Shown here piece by piece: positions 15,235-22,996 of a stretch of 23,729 nt of DNA. The notes beneath the pieces were generated by a model that did no database searches, was not told the origin of the DNA, and saw only the letters and a list, made by a program, of their open reading frames with translations. A program made the position numbers and the translations under genes. This DNA is from JARRNO01 sp037384885 (GTDB lineage: Bacteria > Acidobacteriota > UBA4820 > DSQY01), in contig JARRNO010000011.1 in NCBI GenBank assembly GCA_037384885.1, positions 1 to 23,729 of the forward strand, in the 5' to 3' direction. The number at the start of each line of letters is the position of its first letter. The stretch's first letter is position 1.

Positions 15235-15745
15235 CGTCCACTCCAGGGTACGCGTCCGGAAGGGATACCCGGATCACAGATTCCTCTTGATTGACTTCCA
15301 CGCCCAAGCCTTTCACGGCCGGGATTTCGAAAGATCGATTCCCGGAGACCGCATCGAGGATCCAGTAAGGCCCGATGTCCCGGGCGCCTCTCGCTTCTCC
15401 GATCCGGCCCCGGCGGGTATCCACGACGGCGAATCCTCGAATCCCCTCCGCGTCGAAAGTTCCCGGCGGCTCAGGGGGGACCTCCGATTCATCCAAAAGC
15501 ACTTCCCGGCCGGACAGCAGGCTCGCGAGCTCCACGGTGTCCACACCGGAGAGTTTCAGGACCGCCCCCTTGTCGTAACGGAAAAACGAAACGATCTCGT
15601 GGGACTCGGGGGAACCTTCCGATGATGATACCCAGATGCCGCCGCCAGGTTCCAGGGCTTCGAAATCCCACCGGTAAAAGTCGATCCAAACCTCACCGCG
15701 GATGCCGCGGGGCTTTCCGATTCTCGCAACAGCGGTGAGGGGCAT
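15224..15745 (-). CDS. rimM: Ribosome maturation factor RimM
   Basis: RimM binds S19 and assists late 30S assembly (16S 3' domain). The ATG at 15745 gives 173 aa beginning MPLTAVARIGKPRGIRGEV, the typical N-terminus; an in-frame upstream start at 15802 would overlap rpsP and adds unrelated residues. The N-terminal barrel (residues ~1-85) contains the GREVLLDESE region, and the PRC-barrel C-terminal domain contains GFAVVDTRRGRIGEA, the stretch PYWILDAVSGNRSFEIP and the EIPAVKGLGVEVN region. It overlaps trmD by 11 nt and starts 28 bp after rpsP. Confidence 0.94.
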   Translation of the reverse strand: MPLTAVARIGKPRGIRGEVWIDFYRWDFEALEPGGGIWVSSSEGSPESHEIVSFFRYDKGAVLKLSGVDTVELASLLSGREVLLDESEVPPEPPGTFDAEGIRGFAVVDTRRGRIGEARGARDIGPYWILDAVSGNRSFEIPAVKGLGVEVNQEESVIRVSLPDAYPGVDDED

Positions 15746-15773
15746 GGCGCAAGGTCCGCCTCTGACCGGGCCG

Positions 15774-16025
15774 TCAGGCCTCGGGCTGAGAGGCCCGGGC
15801 AAGGTCGATCAGCTTCGCCACCTGGGCGGAGGGGCGGGCGCCGCGCGCCAGCCAGTAATCGGCCCGTTCCAGGTTCACCTTGATTTCCGAGGGATCCGGC
15901 AGCGGGTTGTACGTGCCGATTTCATCCACGTTCCTGCCGGTCGGCCGTTTCCGGCTGTCGGAAACCACGATGCGATAAAACGGCCGGTGGGTCTGGCCCA
16001 TTCTTTTCAACCTGATCGCTAACAA
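15774..16025 (-). CDS. rpsP: 30S ribosomal protein S16 (bS16)
   Basis: Small-subunit assembly protein, 83 aa with the family motifs IRLKRMGQTHRPFYRIVVSDSR and IGTYNPLPDP and a C-terminal WLARGARPSAQVAKL. No ATG is available. A GTG at 16028 lies only 3 nt from GGAGG, whereas TTG at 16025 has the ideal 6-nt spacing and gives MLAIRLKRMG, which aligns better with other S16 proteins, so TTG is preferred; the GTG start adds one residue. First gene of the ribosome-maturation operon; the KH-domain gene often found between rpsP and rimM is absent. Confidence 0.96.
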   Translation of the reverse strand: MLAIRLKRMGQTHRPFYRIVVSDSRKRPTGRNVDEIGTYNPLPDPSEIKVNLERADYWLARGARPSAQVAKLIDLARASQPEA

Positions 16026-16070
16026 CACTCACCTCCAAAACAGGCGTCAACACTCAACAGACAAAACTAG

Positions 16071-16100
16071 AATATACAGGTTTTAGGGGTTTCCTGTCAA
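16071..16100 (-). promoter_or_regulatory. Strong sigma70 promoter of the rpsP operon
   Basis: On the minus strand a perfect TTGACA (16095-16100) is followed, after 18 bp, by TATATT (16071-16076), placing the transcript start near 16064 and giving a leader of about 40 nt before rpsP. It sits in the 109-bp gap after the metallopeptidase gene, separating the ribosomal operon from the exported-protein operon upstream. Confidence 0.75.
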
Positions 16101-16137
16101 TATGGGCCGGCCCTTCGCGCGGGTCTTGCCGGACGCT

Positions 16138-17025
16138 CTAATTTCCATTCTCCTCGCGCCACCAATCGGGCACGTCTTCCCCGCCCGCCCTCAGCCTCCG
16201 CGTCTTGAAGCGCCGCAACAACACGGCCGCCGCCGCAGCGAGAAAAAGAAGGGTGATGAGGAACCACAGCAGGTCTTGTGAGACGAGGATCTGGAGCCAC
16301 TGGCGGAAGACGGATTTCCGCCGGGCCCAGCGGGAAAAGAGGACTTCCGGACTCGCGCCGAACTGAAATCTGAAAGCGGCGTCCACCGAGCCCAGGCGCC
16401 TGGCGGTTAAAACAAAACGGGTGACGGCGCGGTCCCTGGGAAAGAGATCACCCACAAACGCCCTGGACAGGGCGTAGGACCGGCGGACCTCCAACGAGGA
16501 GCCGCGGAACCCGCGCGTCAGATCGGCCAGGGTGTAACGTCCCGAAGCCGCCCGCGGAAGAGCGAGGGCGAGGTACCAGTCCTGTGCCGCCCCCAGGCTT
16601 CCGCCCGCCCGCATGGCGAGCCCCTCGTCCAGCCATCGGGGCGGCTCGTATCCGAGGGAGCGATAGAGCAAGACATGGGAGAGTTCGTGGGCGAGCGTTT
16701 GCCCGGGTGCGCCGTAGGGAAAGTTGCCGCAGCGTGGCAATACGATGATGATGCGGCCGGCTTCCGGATCGGCGGCGCCCGCGGCGTAGGATGGAAGTCC
16801 GCGCCAGAAGGGGGGCAGCCTGTCCCCCGACGGGGCCAGGCGAATAAGGATGGGAGCGGCGCACTTTGAAGGGGGAACGGCGTAGAGCCCGCACAAGCGG
16901 GCGGCGGCGCTCGCCCGCGCGTCCCGAAGCGAAGGAGGCAGGGGCGCGGCACCCGCATGCGCCGCCATGGCGAACCCGAGGACGGCGAACGCGGCGGCCA
17001 GAATGTGGAGAGGGCCTTTCGCCAT
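16138..17025 (-). CDS. Membrane-anchored peptidase MA-like (gluzincin) metallopeptidase
   Basis: The 295-aa protein has a signal peptide (residues 1-24, hydrophobic core AAAFAVLGFAMAA), a zinc-binding HELSH (113-117) and a downstream WLDEGLA glutamate (E134), the arrangement of MA-clan (gluzincin) zinc peptidases. Near the C-terminus residues ~250-270 form a transmembrane helix followed by a basic RRFKTRR tail, so the catalytic domain would face the periplasm with a short cytoplasmic end. GGGAG precedes the ATG at 17025. It is 26 bp after the beta-propeller gene and probably shares its mRNA. Substrate unknown; the presence of all zinc ligands argues for activity. Confidence 0.75.
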   Translation of the reverse strand: MAKGPLHILAAAFAVLGFAMAAHAGAAPLPPSLRDARASAAARLCGLYAVPPSKCAAPILIRLAPSGDRLPPFWRGLPSYAAGAADPEAGRIIIVLPRCGNFPYGAPGQTLAHELSHVLLYRSLGYEPPRWLDEGLAMRAGGSLGAAQDWYLALALPRAASGRYTLADLTRGFRGSSLEVRRSYALSRAFVGDLFPRDRAVTRFVLTARRLGSVDAAFRFQFGASPEVLFSRWARRKSVFRQWLQILVSQDLLWFLITLLFLAAAAAVLLRRFKTRRLRAGGEDVPDWWREENGN

Positions 17026-17051
17026 CGGGTGCTCCCGTGTTGCTCGAAATC

Positions 17052-19067
17052 TTACTTGTGGGCGCCGGCTCCCTGGATATAGCCTTTGACGGCCATGTTT
17101 CCGTAGGCGTCAACGGCTTCCACGGCCAGAAAATGCGGACCGCTTGCCGGCAGGGGAATGCGGAAGGTTTCGTGTCTCGCGCCGAAGCGTCCTTCTTCCG
17201 CTTCCACCGGCGTCCACTGTTTTCCATCCATGCTGTAACGAAGCGCCTGGACTCCCGTATTGTCTGCGGCGTTCACCACAAGCGTCCGTCCACCGCCCGC
17301 ATCAAAATGAAGGGTAGGAGCGGTATTGTCCACGACGAAGGCGGGAATAAGCTGGGATGCTGATTTTTCGCGGCTTTCCGGGTTGGAGAGACCATCGTCG
17401 GCCACGAGCTTGACTTGGTAAGTGCCGTCCGGGAGAGTCCGCGCGTCGAAGACGTAAAAAGGGTCGGTGATGTTCTTGGCAAGCGTCATCCAGGGGCCGG
17501 AGCGTTCAGGCCGGAACTCGATGCGCACGCGGACCTGGTCCCCGTCCGGGTCTTCCACCTTCCAGGTGATCATGCGAAAGCCGTACAGATAGTAGATCTG
17601 CTCTCCCGTCCGGGTCGGCCTGGATTCCATGATCGACGGGAAGGGCCGGTCCTGGTCGTGAATGTTCTGAACCAGGCGGTCTCCGATCTGGGACGCGTTC
17701 TTGACATAGATTTCGCCGGGCGGCTTGACCTCGGCGCTTTCGAAAACGGGGGGCCTGTTTTCGGGCCGGTACACCAGCGTGACGCCGGTGACGTTTCCTG
17801 CGGGGCCCTTGAAGACGAGCTTCCATTGAAAATACCGGAAATGGGAAAGACTCGAAGCGTCGTCCGCCGGACGCCATCCGGCCCAGAAGGGGTCGGGCTT
17901 GGGGGAATTCCCGCCCCTCACCTCCAGTTGGACCGGTCCGCTTCCGGAAAGGAAGACCCGGCCCAGCCGGGCGCCGCCTCCTGCGTCGATGACGGGGGAG
18001 ACATACCAGCCGCCCTTTCCCGGTCGAGTCCGGTAAAGCGTTCCCGGGGACGCGGCGGCCGCTTCCACTGCGCCGCCCGTGGCGCTGCAGACCGCCGCGA
18101 CCGGTGCGTCTCGCCATCGCGCCGCCAGGACGAGGCCGTGTTTGTCCAGTTGGAAGAGGGCGCCGTCCTTCGTGCCGATATAGACGCCTTGGGCCGCGGG
18201 GGCCATGGAGAGGATGGTCGCGGAAAAGCTGTACAGCGGCCTGGCGCCGCCGGACTGAGTCATCACGTAAAGGACGGCCCCGCCGCTCGAACTCTTATCG
18301 CTCCCGTTGCCGCTGTCCGGCTTCTTGTTGACCGCCGCGTAGAGCTTCCCGCCTGAGGAGGCCATGGCGGCCACCTCGTCTTCGGAAAAGGAGGCGGCGA
18401 GGACGGCCCCCGGTGTCTTTCCCAGTTCGTAAATGGCTGCAGGACCGCTCGTTCCCGCCCAGAGGCGGCCGTGGTACTCGTAGAGCGACCTCACGTGTTC
18501 GCTCTGGAGATCGGTGTAGAGTTCAGGAGATTTGCCCGGGTGGAGGAGGAAAACCTTTCCCGGAGAGCCCGTGGCCACGAAAATGCCGTCGGCCGTGGCG
18601 GAAATCGCCCAAATGTACTGGGCGTCGAATTTCGCGAGGAGCTTCACCTTGTTGGATCCGGGATCGACGAGGTACAGATGCCCCGGCGTAGAGGTTCCCA
18701 CCAAGATCCCGCCGTTCGCAGACCGCGCCAGCGCGGTAACGAGGGGTTCTGAAAAGGAGTGGACCATGGTGGCTTTTTCTCCGCCGGCCTCCAGGAGGTC
18801 TCCCGAAGGACCGGTCCCGATGGAGGTCTTTCCCTTGATCGCGAGCATGCAGAGAGGCGTCTGTTGGAAGGTGACGCCCTTGCCGAACGCGATCCCCGGC
18901 CTTAAGATCCCGTCCTCCGTCACCGACACCCCGTCCGACTGGCCGGACCACAGAGTCGGGCTGGCGGAAAGCGCCGTCTGGGCCTGGGAGGCCCGGAGGG
19001 CCAGAGGCAGGAGCGCCGCCAGAATCCCGGCGGCCAGCGCTGTTTTTCTCAATGCAAGGTGAAGCAT
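17052..19067 (-). CDS. Exported beta-propeller protein with C-terminal Ig/FnIII-like domains
   Basis: The 671-aa product starts at ATG 19067 (gggggaa site upstream) with a signal peptide (LAAGILAALLPLALRASQA). Residues ~50-340 consist of repeated ~40-residue four-stranded blades of the type SANGGILVGTSTPGHLYLVDP, ATADGIFVATGSPGKVFLLHP and YHGRLWAGTSGPAAIYEL, as in sensor/ligand-type beta-propellers. A linker with a galactose-binding-like SPVIDAGGGARLGRVFLSG segment follows, then two Ig/fibronectin-like domains (WKVEDPDGDQVRVRIEFRP; VDNTAPTLHFDAGG with DNTGVQALRYSMDGKQW). No enzymatic residues are evident, so a binding or scaffold role outside the inner membrane is likely. It lies between two exported peptidase genes (57 and 26 bp gaps). 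Domain types are confident, function unknown. Confidence 0.75.
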   Translation of the reverse strand: MLHLALRKTALAAGILAALLPLALRASQAQTALSASPTLWSGQSDGVSVTEDGILRPGIAFGKGVTFQQTPLCMLAIKGKTSIGTGPSGDLLEAGGEKATMVHSFSEPLVTALARSANGGILVGTSTPGHLYLVDPGSNKVKLLAKFDAQYIWAISATADGIFVATGSPGKVFLLHPGKSPELYTDLQSEHVRSLYEYHGRLWAGTSGPAAIYELGKTPGAVLAASFSEDEVAAMASSGGKLYAAVNKKPDSGNGSDKSSSGGAVLYVMTQSGGARPLYSFSATILSMAPAAQGVYIGTKDGALFQLDKHGLVLAARWRDAPVAAVCSATGGAVEAAAASPGTLYRTRPGKGGWYVSPVIDAGGGARLGRVFLSGSGPVQLEVRGGNSPKPDPFWAGWRPADDASSLSHFRYFQWKLVFKGPAGNVTGVTLVYRPENRPPVFESAEVKPPGEIYVKNASQIGDRLVQNIHDQDRPFPSIMESRPTRTGEQIYYLYGFRMITWKVEDPDGDQVRVRIEFRPERSGPWMTLAKNITDPFYVFDARTLPDGTYQVKLVADDGLSNPESREKSASQLIPAFVVDNTAPTLHFDAGGGRTLVVNAADNTGVQALRYSMDGKQWTPVEAEEGRFGARHETFRIPLPASGPHFLAVEAVDAYGNMAVKGYIQGAGAHK

Positions 19068-19124
19068 TCGGTTCCCCCATGTCTAGGGGCCGGCCGGGGA
19101 GGCCGGCGCACTGGAAGTGCTCGA

Positions 19125-20900
19125 TCAGGCGTCGTTCTTTTTAACGGTCACAGTGAGTTTCATCAGCCCCTTCAGCGGGCCGGTTCGGGGCCCCTTTCGG
19201 AACTCGAAGAGCCGCGCGCCGGCAGCCTCCTGACGGGTTTGCAGATCTGTTGTATCAAGCAGGGAAAGCGTGGAAGGTGGTAGCGATCCAAGACGGCGGT
19301 TGCCCACGGCCAGGCCGGATCCGGGCGCCAGGACCGCGGCGGCGAGATGGGAGTTATCCGGCAGCCGGGCCAGGAATCGGAGGAGCGCCGCGGCCGAGTC
19401 CGGGGCGCTGTCCCGGTGCTTGGAGACCGCGCCCTCCAGGGACAAAGGATCTCCCACCCATACTTGCACCTTCCCCGTGGGCCATTGAGATGTGTTCAGC
19501 GTAAACCGGACCCGGCGGGCGGGCGCCTGCGAAGGCCGCAGCGTACAGGTCACCACCAGGGGGTCGCCCGGGGCCAGCGAGTCGCGGTCCACCCACGCCG
19601 AAACCAATTCGTGCCCTCTATTCTCGGCGTGGACCTGGATGTCGAGGGTTAGGGAATTCACGCGGATGTGCTGGTAGGGGTTGTTTATCAGCAAGTCCAT
19701 CAGGTTGCTCACGTAGGTTTCCAGATCTGAAAAGGCCGAGTGGCCATAAAAAGCCTGTGGGTTCATGTGCACCGCGGCATGTCCTTCAGGCGCAATTTCG
19801 GCGACCTTCAGCAGGACGGTTCCCGGCGTGGTCAGGCCTTCGAGGTTTTGCGCCAGGGTGGCGATCGCTCCCTGGACCAGACCCGGCGTGAGCAGGCGGT
19901 TCCGTGCCGCCTGGAAGTGGAAGGTGCGCAGGCGCCCGTCCGTTCCCGTCCAGCGGATGGTGACGGGCAGCGTATCGGCCTTGACGCCGAGGAAACCGGC
20001 GACGCCCGACTGGGCGTCGATCCGGGCCGCGCCGATGGGCGTCAGGGCGTTGGAAAGCTTCATTCCCTGCATGACGCTGGGAATAAGTGCGACCACGTCG
20101 GCCCTGGCTACGGGAAGATCGATGCGGCCCAGGTTCAGGAAGGGGTGGCCGAAGGCGACGAAGCGGTTCCCATCCACCCAAGCCAGCGTTCCAAAGGCGG
20201 CGAACTGCACATCGCCGGACACGAGCTGAACCGCCACCATGTCTCCCGGCGCGGGAGGAGGCCCGTTCAAACCCTCCGCAGCGCCCTTCCCCAGCTTCGA
20301 TTCGGCGGAGAGGCTCCATCGAAAGCCCTTCTTGTCCAGCGTCTCGAAGAGGTCGGTCCTGGACTGGGATTCCCAATCCGCCGCCTGTGCGCTTCCTCCG
20401 GGCCGGCCGGCAGGCAGGCCGGGTGGCTTGAGAAAGCGGGACAGATTCATGGAGCCGGCGCCCGGGGAGGCCGCCGGGGGGATCTTTCCCCGTCCGAGCG
20501 CGACCAGCGCGGAAGCCGGCGTGACGCCGCACAGCGACTCCTTGCTGAAAGGCCAGGCGAAGGCGACCGCCCCGAGGAGGCGGCCCTTGACATAGACCGG
20601 GCTGCCGCTCATGGCCTCGAGAACGCCCATGTGTCCGAGTCCCGCGCCTGAAACGCGGCAAACGATCATGGGGGAGAGTCCGGCGCCTCTCTGAAGCACG
20701 CCTTGGACCTTCAGTGAAAAGGTCGTGGGACGCCGCCCCTCCAGAACCGTATAGCCTGTCCCCTCAAGGCCCTGCTTGACCTGGGCGAGGGGATAGATGG
20801 GGACGTCGCCCGACGGCGCCGGAGGCGGGGCGGCAGCGGAAAGCGCAGCGCTTGCGAGGAATCCGAGACCAAGTAGAACGGCGGTAAAGCGGGTGCGCAT
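19125..20900 (-). CDS. Exported SpoIVB-type (S55 family) serine peptidase-like protein, rearranged motif order
   Basis: 591 aa, ATG at 20900 with GGAGG 4 nt upstream, signal peptide at 1-23 (LLGLGFLASAALSAAA). Residues ~45-130 match the serine half of the SpoIVB peptidase domain: GTGYTVLEG..FSLKVQGVL, then EAMSGSPVYVKGRLLGAVAF with the candidate nucleophile S98. Residues ~225-265 match the histidine half: FAAFGTLAWVDGNRFVAFGHPF with H252. In Bacillus SpoIVB the histidine half comes first, so the order is swapped. The aspartate that precedes the serine in SpoIVB (VTDPRL) aligns to glycine (VSGAGL). The rest (~270-591) is beta-rich and not recognised. The organism shows no sign of sporulation, so a different role in envelope proteolysis or sensing is inferred. 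First gene of a three-gene cluster. Confidence 0.75.
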   Translation of the reverse strand: MRTRFTAVLLGLGFLASAALSAAAPPPAPSGDVPIYPLAQVKQGLEGTGYTVLEGRRPTTFSLKVQGVLQRGAGLSPMIVCRVSGAGLGHMGVLEAMSGSPVYVKGRLLGAVAFAWPFSKESLCGVTPASALVALGRGKIPPAASPGAGSMNLSRFLKPPGLPAGRPGGSAQAADWESQSRTDLFETLDKKGFRWSLSAESKLGKGAAEGLNGPPPAPGDMVAVQLVSGDVQFAAFGTLAWVDGNRFVAFGHPFLNLGRIDLPVARADVVALIPSVMQGMKLSNALTPIGAARIDAQSGVAGFLGVKADTLPVTIRWTGTDGRLRTFHFQAARNRLLTPGLVQGAIATLAQNLEGLTTPGTVLLKVAEIAPEGHAAVHMNPQAFYGHSAFSDLETYVSNLMDLLINNPYQHIRVNSLTLDIQVHAENRGHELVSAWVDRDSLAPGDPLVVTCTLRPSQAPARRVRFTLNTSQWPTGKVQVWVGDPLSLEGAVSKHRDSAPDSAAALLRFLARLPDNSHLAAAVLAPGSGLAVGNRRLGSLPPSTLSLLDTTDLQTRQEAAGARLFEFRKGPRTGPLKGLMKLTVTVKKNDA

Positions 20901-21045
20901 GGCGCCTCCAGAAATATGACAGCCAGTCTATCACGGGATAGGCGGCGAAATCGCCATGGCCGGGCAGCAGTCCTGGTTCACAGGGGACGTGAGGATAGGA
21001 GGAGAAAGCGTTCAACCTCTGGAGGCGCGGATGCGACGGCGCGCA

Positions 21046-21073
21046 GTTAATCGTGAATCGTCAGCCGTTATCT
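21046..21073 (+). repeat. Degenerate 7-bp tandem array (4 units)
   Basis: Heptads gttaatc, gtgaatc, gtcagcc, gttatct follow one another in phase, matching the GTNANNC pattern of the array at 1761-1788 in the other large intergenic region (the last unit is imperfect). It lies about 150 bp upstream of the S55 gene start, in the divergent spacer. Confidence 0.45.
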
Positions 21074-21111
21074 TTTATGCGGGATTCCCGTTGGGGTTGT
21101 AAGGGAGCGAG

Positions 21112-21147
21112 GAAGTTAGGAAGTTAGGAGGTTAGGACGTTAGGAAG
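21112..21147 (+). repeat. 8-bp tandem array, 4.5 units (consensus GAAGTTAG)
   Basis: Units gaagttag, gaagttag, gaggttag, gacgttag and a partial gaag are directly repeated. The conserved half TTAG is the inverse complement of the CTAA half of the second array at 21271-21350, so the two arrays face each other. Confidence 0.65.
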
Positions 21148-21168
21148 TCGCCGCCCTCGCGGCTGTAG

Positions 21169-21191
21169 CGGCCTTTGCTTGCCAAAGGCCG
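21169..21191. other. Perfect 9-bp stem-loop between the two 8-bp arrays
   Basis: cggcctttg and caaaggccg are exact inverse complements around a 5-base loop (cttgc). No T-tract on either side. Confidence 0.55.
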
Positions 21192-21270
21192 AACCCGCGA
21201 CGGCATGCTATTCACATCTCCAACGTCCGACCACGGTCGGCCGGCCTCCTTGGGGCCGCGAGATGCGGAC

Positions 21271-21350
21271 CTAGTCACCTAATCACCTAGTCACCTAATC
21301 ACCTAGTCACTTAATCACCAAATCACTTAATCACTCAGTCACGTCGTCAC
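21271..21350 (+). repeat. 8-bp tandem array, 10 units (consensus CTARTCAC)
   Basis: Ten contiguous octamers in exact phase: ctagtcac and ctaatcac alternate for the first five units, then ttaatcac, caaatcac, ttaatcac, tcagtcac and gtcgtcac, becoming more divergent toward the symporter. The alternation suggests a 16-bp higher-order unit that was amplified. The remaining parts of the 20930-21430 spacer hold no gene that I can support. Confidence 0.8.
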
Positions 21351-21372
21351 TGGCCGCCGCGCGGCCCCTCCA

Positions 21373-21402
21373 TTGCCCTTCGCGCCGCCGGGCTGGTAAG
21401 AT
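21373..21402 (+). promoter_or_regulatory. Possible promoter for the symporter operon
   Basis: TTGCCC (21373-21378) and TAAGAT (21397-21402) are separated by 18 bp, and TGG directly before the -10 gives an extended -10. The transcript would start near 21409, a short leader before the small membrane protein at 21430. Confidence 0.4.
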
Positions 21403-21429
21403 AATATTTTCAGGCAATCGGGAGGTTTC

Positions 21430-21537
21430 ATGGCGCAGATTCCGTGGAGCACGAACGTGTTTCTCATCGTCGTGCCCGCCCTGATCGTTCTGGGGGCTGT
21501 GATCTGGTTCCTCCGGGGGAGGCGCCGTGAGTCCTAA
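21430..21537 (+). CDS. 35-aa single-pass membrane peptide, probable symporter accessory protein
   Basis: The ATG is preceded by GGGAGG at 5 nt spacing. The peptide MAQIPWSTNVFL continues into one hydrophobic helix (residues ~9-27) and ends with a strongly basic tail (RGRRRES), predicting an N-out/C-in single-pass inner-membrane topology. Its last 11 nt overlap the GTG start of the symporter gene, so the two are translationally coupled. Small hydrophobic partners encoded just upstream of sodium:solute symporters occur in several lineages, and I recall a family named symporter small accessory protein of about this size; membership here is by context and shape, not by a search. Confidence 0.7.
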   Translation: MAQIPWSTNVFLIVVPALIVLGAVIWFLRGRRRES

Positions 21538-22996
21538 CACCGTGATCGTGGTCATCGTCGCCATTTACCTTCTGGTGCTCCTGGCCGTCGGCTACGTGGC
21601 CTCCAGGCTTACGCGGTCCCCGGAAGACTTCTTTCTGGCCGGGCGCTCGCTCGGTTCCTGGGTGACGGCGATTTCTTCCACCGCCGCCTCGGAGAGCGGA
21701 TGGGTGGTGCTCGGCGCCGTGGGCATGGCCTACAAGTTCGGCGTGTCGGCGCTGTGGTACGCGCCCGGCTGCCTGGCCGGCTACGTGGTCAACCTTTACT
21801 GGGTGGCGCCCCGCCTCCGCCGGGAAGCGGCGCGGACCGGTTCTTTGACCATTCCGGATTATTTTGTAGACCGCTTCGGCGACCCTGTTCACGTCATGCG
21901 GCTGATCGGCGTCATCATCATTTTCCTTTCGCTGGGGGGGTACGTGGCGGCCCAGATGACCGCCACGGGCAAGGCCATGGAAGCCATCATCGGCCTGCCC
22001 TACAAACAGGGCGTGGTCATCGGCGGAGTCATCATCGTCATCTATACCCTGATGGGCGGATTCCGCGCGGTGAGCTGGACGGATTTCATCCAGGGGCTGA
22101 TCCTCGTCTTCGCCCTCGTGGCCATGCCCCTCATCGTCATTATCAAGCTTGGCGGCTACAGCGCCATGATGCACCAGGTGGCGCAGGTCAACCCGAAGCT
22201 CGTGACACTTTCCGGCGGAAGAACGGGCTTCGCCTTTTTCGGGTTCATGATGGGGCTGGTGGGGATCGGGCTGGGCTATCCGGGACAGCCGCACGTCCTG
22301 ACGCGCTACATGGCGGCTTCCGGCGAGGAAAAAATCCACCAGACCCAGATCATCGCCATGGTGTGGGGCGTGCTTGTGTTTTACGGGGCGGGCCTTCTGG
22401 GGCTCGGCGGCCGGGTCCTCATGCCTTCCCTCATGGCGCCGGGAGGAGATCCGGAGCAACTCTTCCCCCTGTTGTCCCGGCAAATGCTTCCGCCTCTTGT
22501 CGCGGGCGTGATGCTCGCGGCCATCCTCTCCGCCATCATGTCCACCGTGTCTTCTCAACTCCTCGTGGCGGCGTCGGCTGTCAGCCGCGATCTCTTCGAA
22601 AAGGCTTTCGGGCTGGCTAAGACCAGTAAAGCGTCCGTGTTGGCGGGCAGGGCCGCCGTCCTTGTTCTGGGGATTGCGGCCATCTTTGTGGCCATGGCCA
22701 ACATCCGCGTAGTCTTCTGGTTTGTGCTCTTCGCCTGGTCGGGCCTGGGGGCTGCATTCGGCCCCGTTCTTCTCCTGGGGCTCACGACAGACTGGCTGAC
22801 CCGGAAGGGAGTGGTGGCCGGAATGTTGACCGGGTTCCTCGTCACCGTCATTTGGAAGGAAACGCCTTTCCTCGTCCAGTTCATTTATGAACTCGTACCC
22901 GCCTTTTTCCTGGCCGCCGCCGCCGCACTGGCCGTCAGCTGGATCGACAAGCGGACCAAGGGATCACGGGGCGTGGAATCCGAAGGCAGTCTCTGA
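21527..22996 (+). CDS. Sodium:solute symporter (SSS / PutP-like family)
   Basis: A 489-aa inner-membrane transporter with about 13 hydrophobic segments. The start is GTG at 21527, with GGGGGAGG just upstream. Family features: the N-terminal helix followed by SPEDFFLAGRSLGSWVTAISSTAASESGWVVLG, the sodium-site region in TM1, YAPGCLAGYVVNLYWVAPRLRR, the TLMGGFRAVSWTDFIQG motif near residue 185, GYPGQPHVLTRYMAA, and AAILSAIMSTVSSQLLVAASAVSRDLF around 330, which carries the second half of the sodium site. This pattern is closest to the PutP/proline-type branch, but the solute cannot be assigned. Length is family-typical and the gene appears intact. Confidence 0.92.
   Translation: MSPNTVIVVIVAIYLLVLLAVGYVASRLTRSPEDFFLAGRSLGSWVTAISSTAASESGWVVLGAVGMAYKFGVSALWYAPGCLAGYVVNLYWVAPRLRREAARTGSLTIPDYFVDRFGDPVHVMRLIGVIIIFLSLGGYVAAQMTATGKAMEAIIGLPYKQGVVIGGVIIVIYTLMGGFRAVSWTDFIQGLILVFALVAMPLIVIIKLGGYSAMMHQVAQVNPKLVTLSGGRTGFAFFGFMMGLVGIGLGYPGQPHVLTRYMAASGEEKIHQTQIIAMVWGVLVFYGAGLLGLGGRVLMPSLMAPGGDPEQLFPLLSRQMLPPLVAGVMLAAILSAIMSTVSSQLLVAASAVSRDLFEKAFGLAKTSKASVLAGRAAVLVLGIAAIFVAMANIRVVFWFVLFAWSGLGAAFGPVLLLGLTTDWLTRKGVVAGMLTGFLVTVIWKETPFLVQFIYELVPAFFLAAAAALAVSWIDKRTKGSRGVESEGSL

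Noticed and set aside
15746..15802. Longer N-terminus for RimM
   Set aside because: It would overlap rpsP and add residues not seen in the family; MPLTAVARIGKPRG is the normal start.
21271..21350. Possible CRISPR array
   Set aside because: Units are 8 bp with no spacers, and no cas genes are nearby; it is a simple tandem repeat.
21464..22558. 364-aa open frame antisense to the symporter
   Set aside because: Composition is rich in His, Arg, Asp and Gly as expected for the complement of a hydrophobic GC-rich gene; no domain and no ribosome site.
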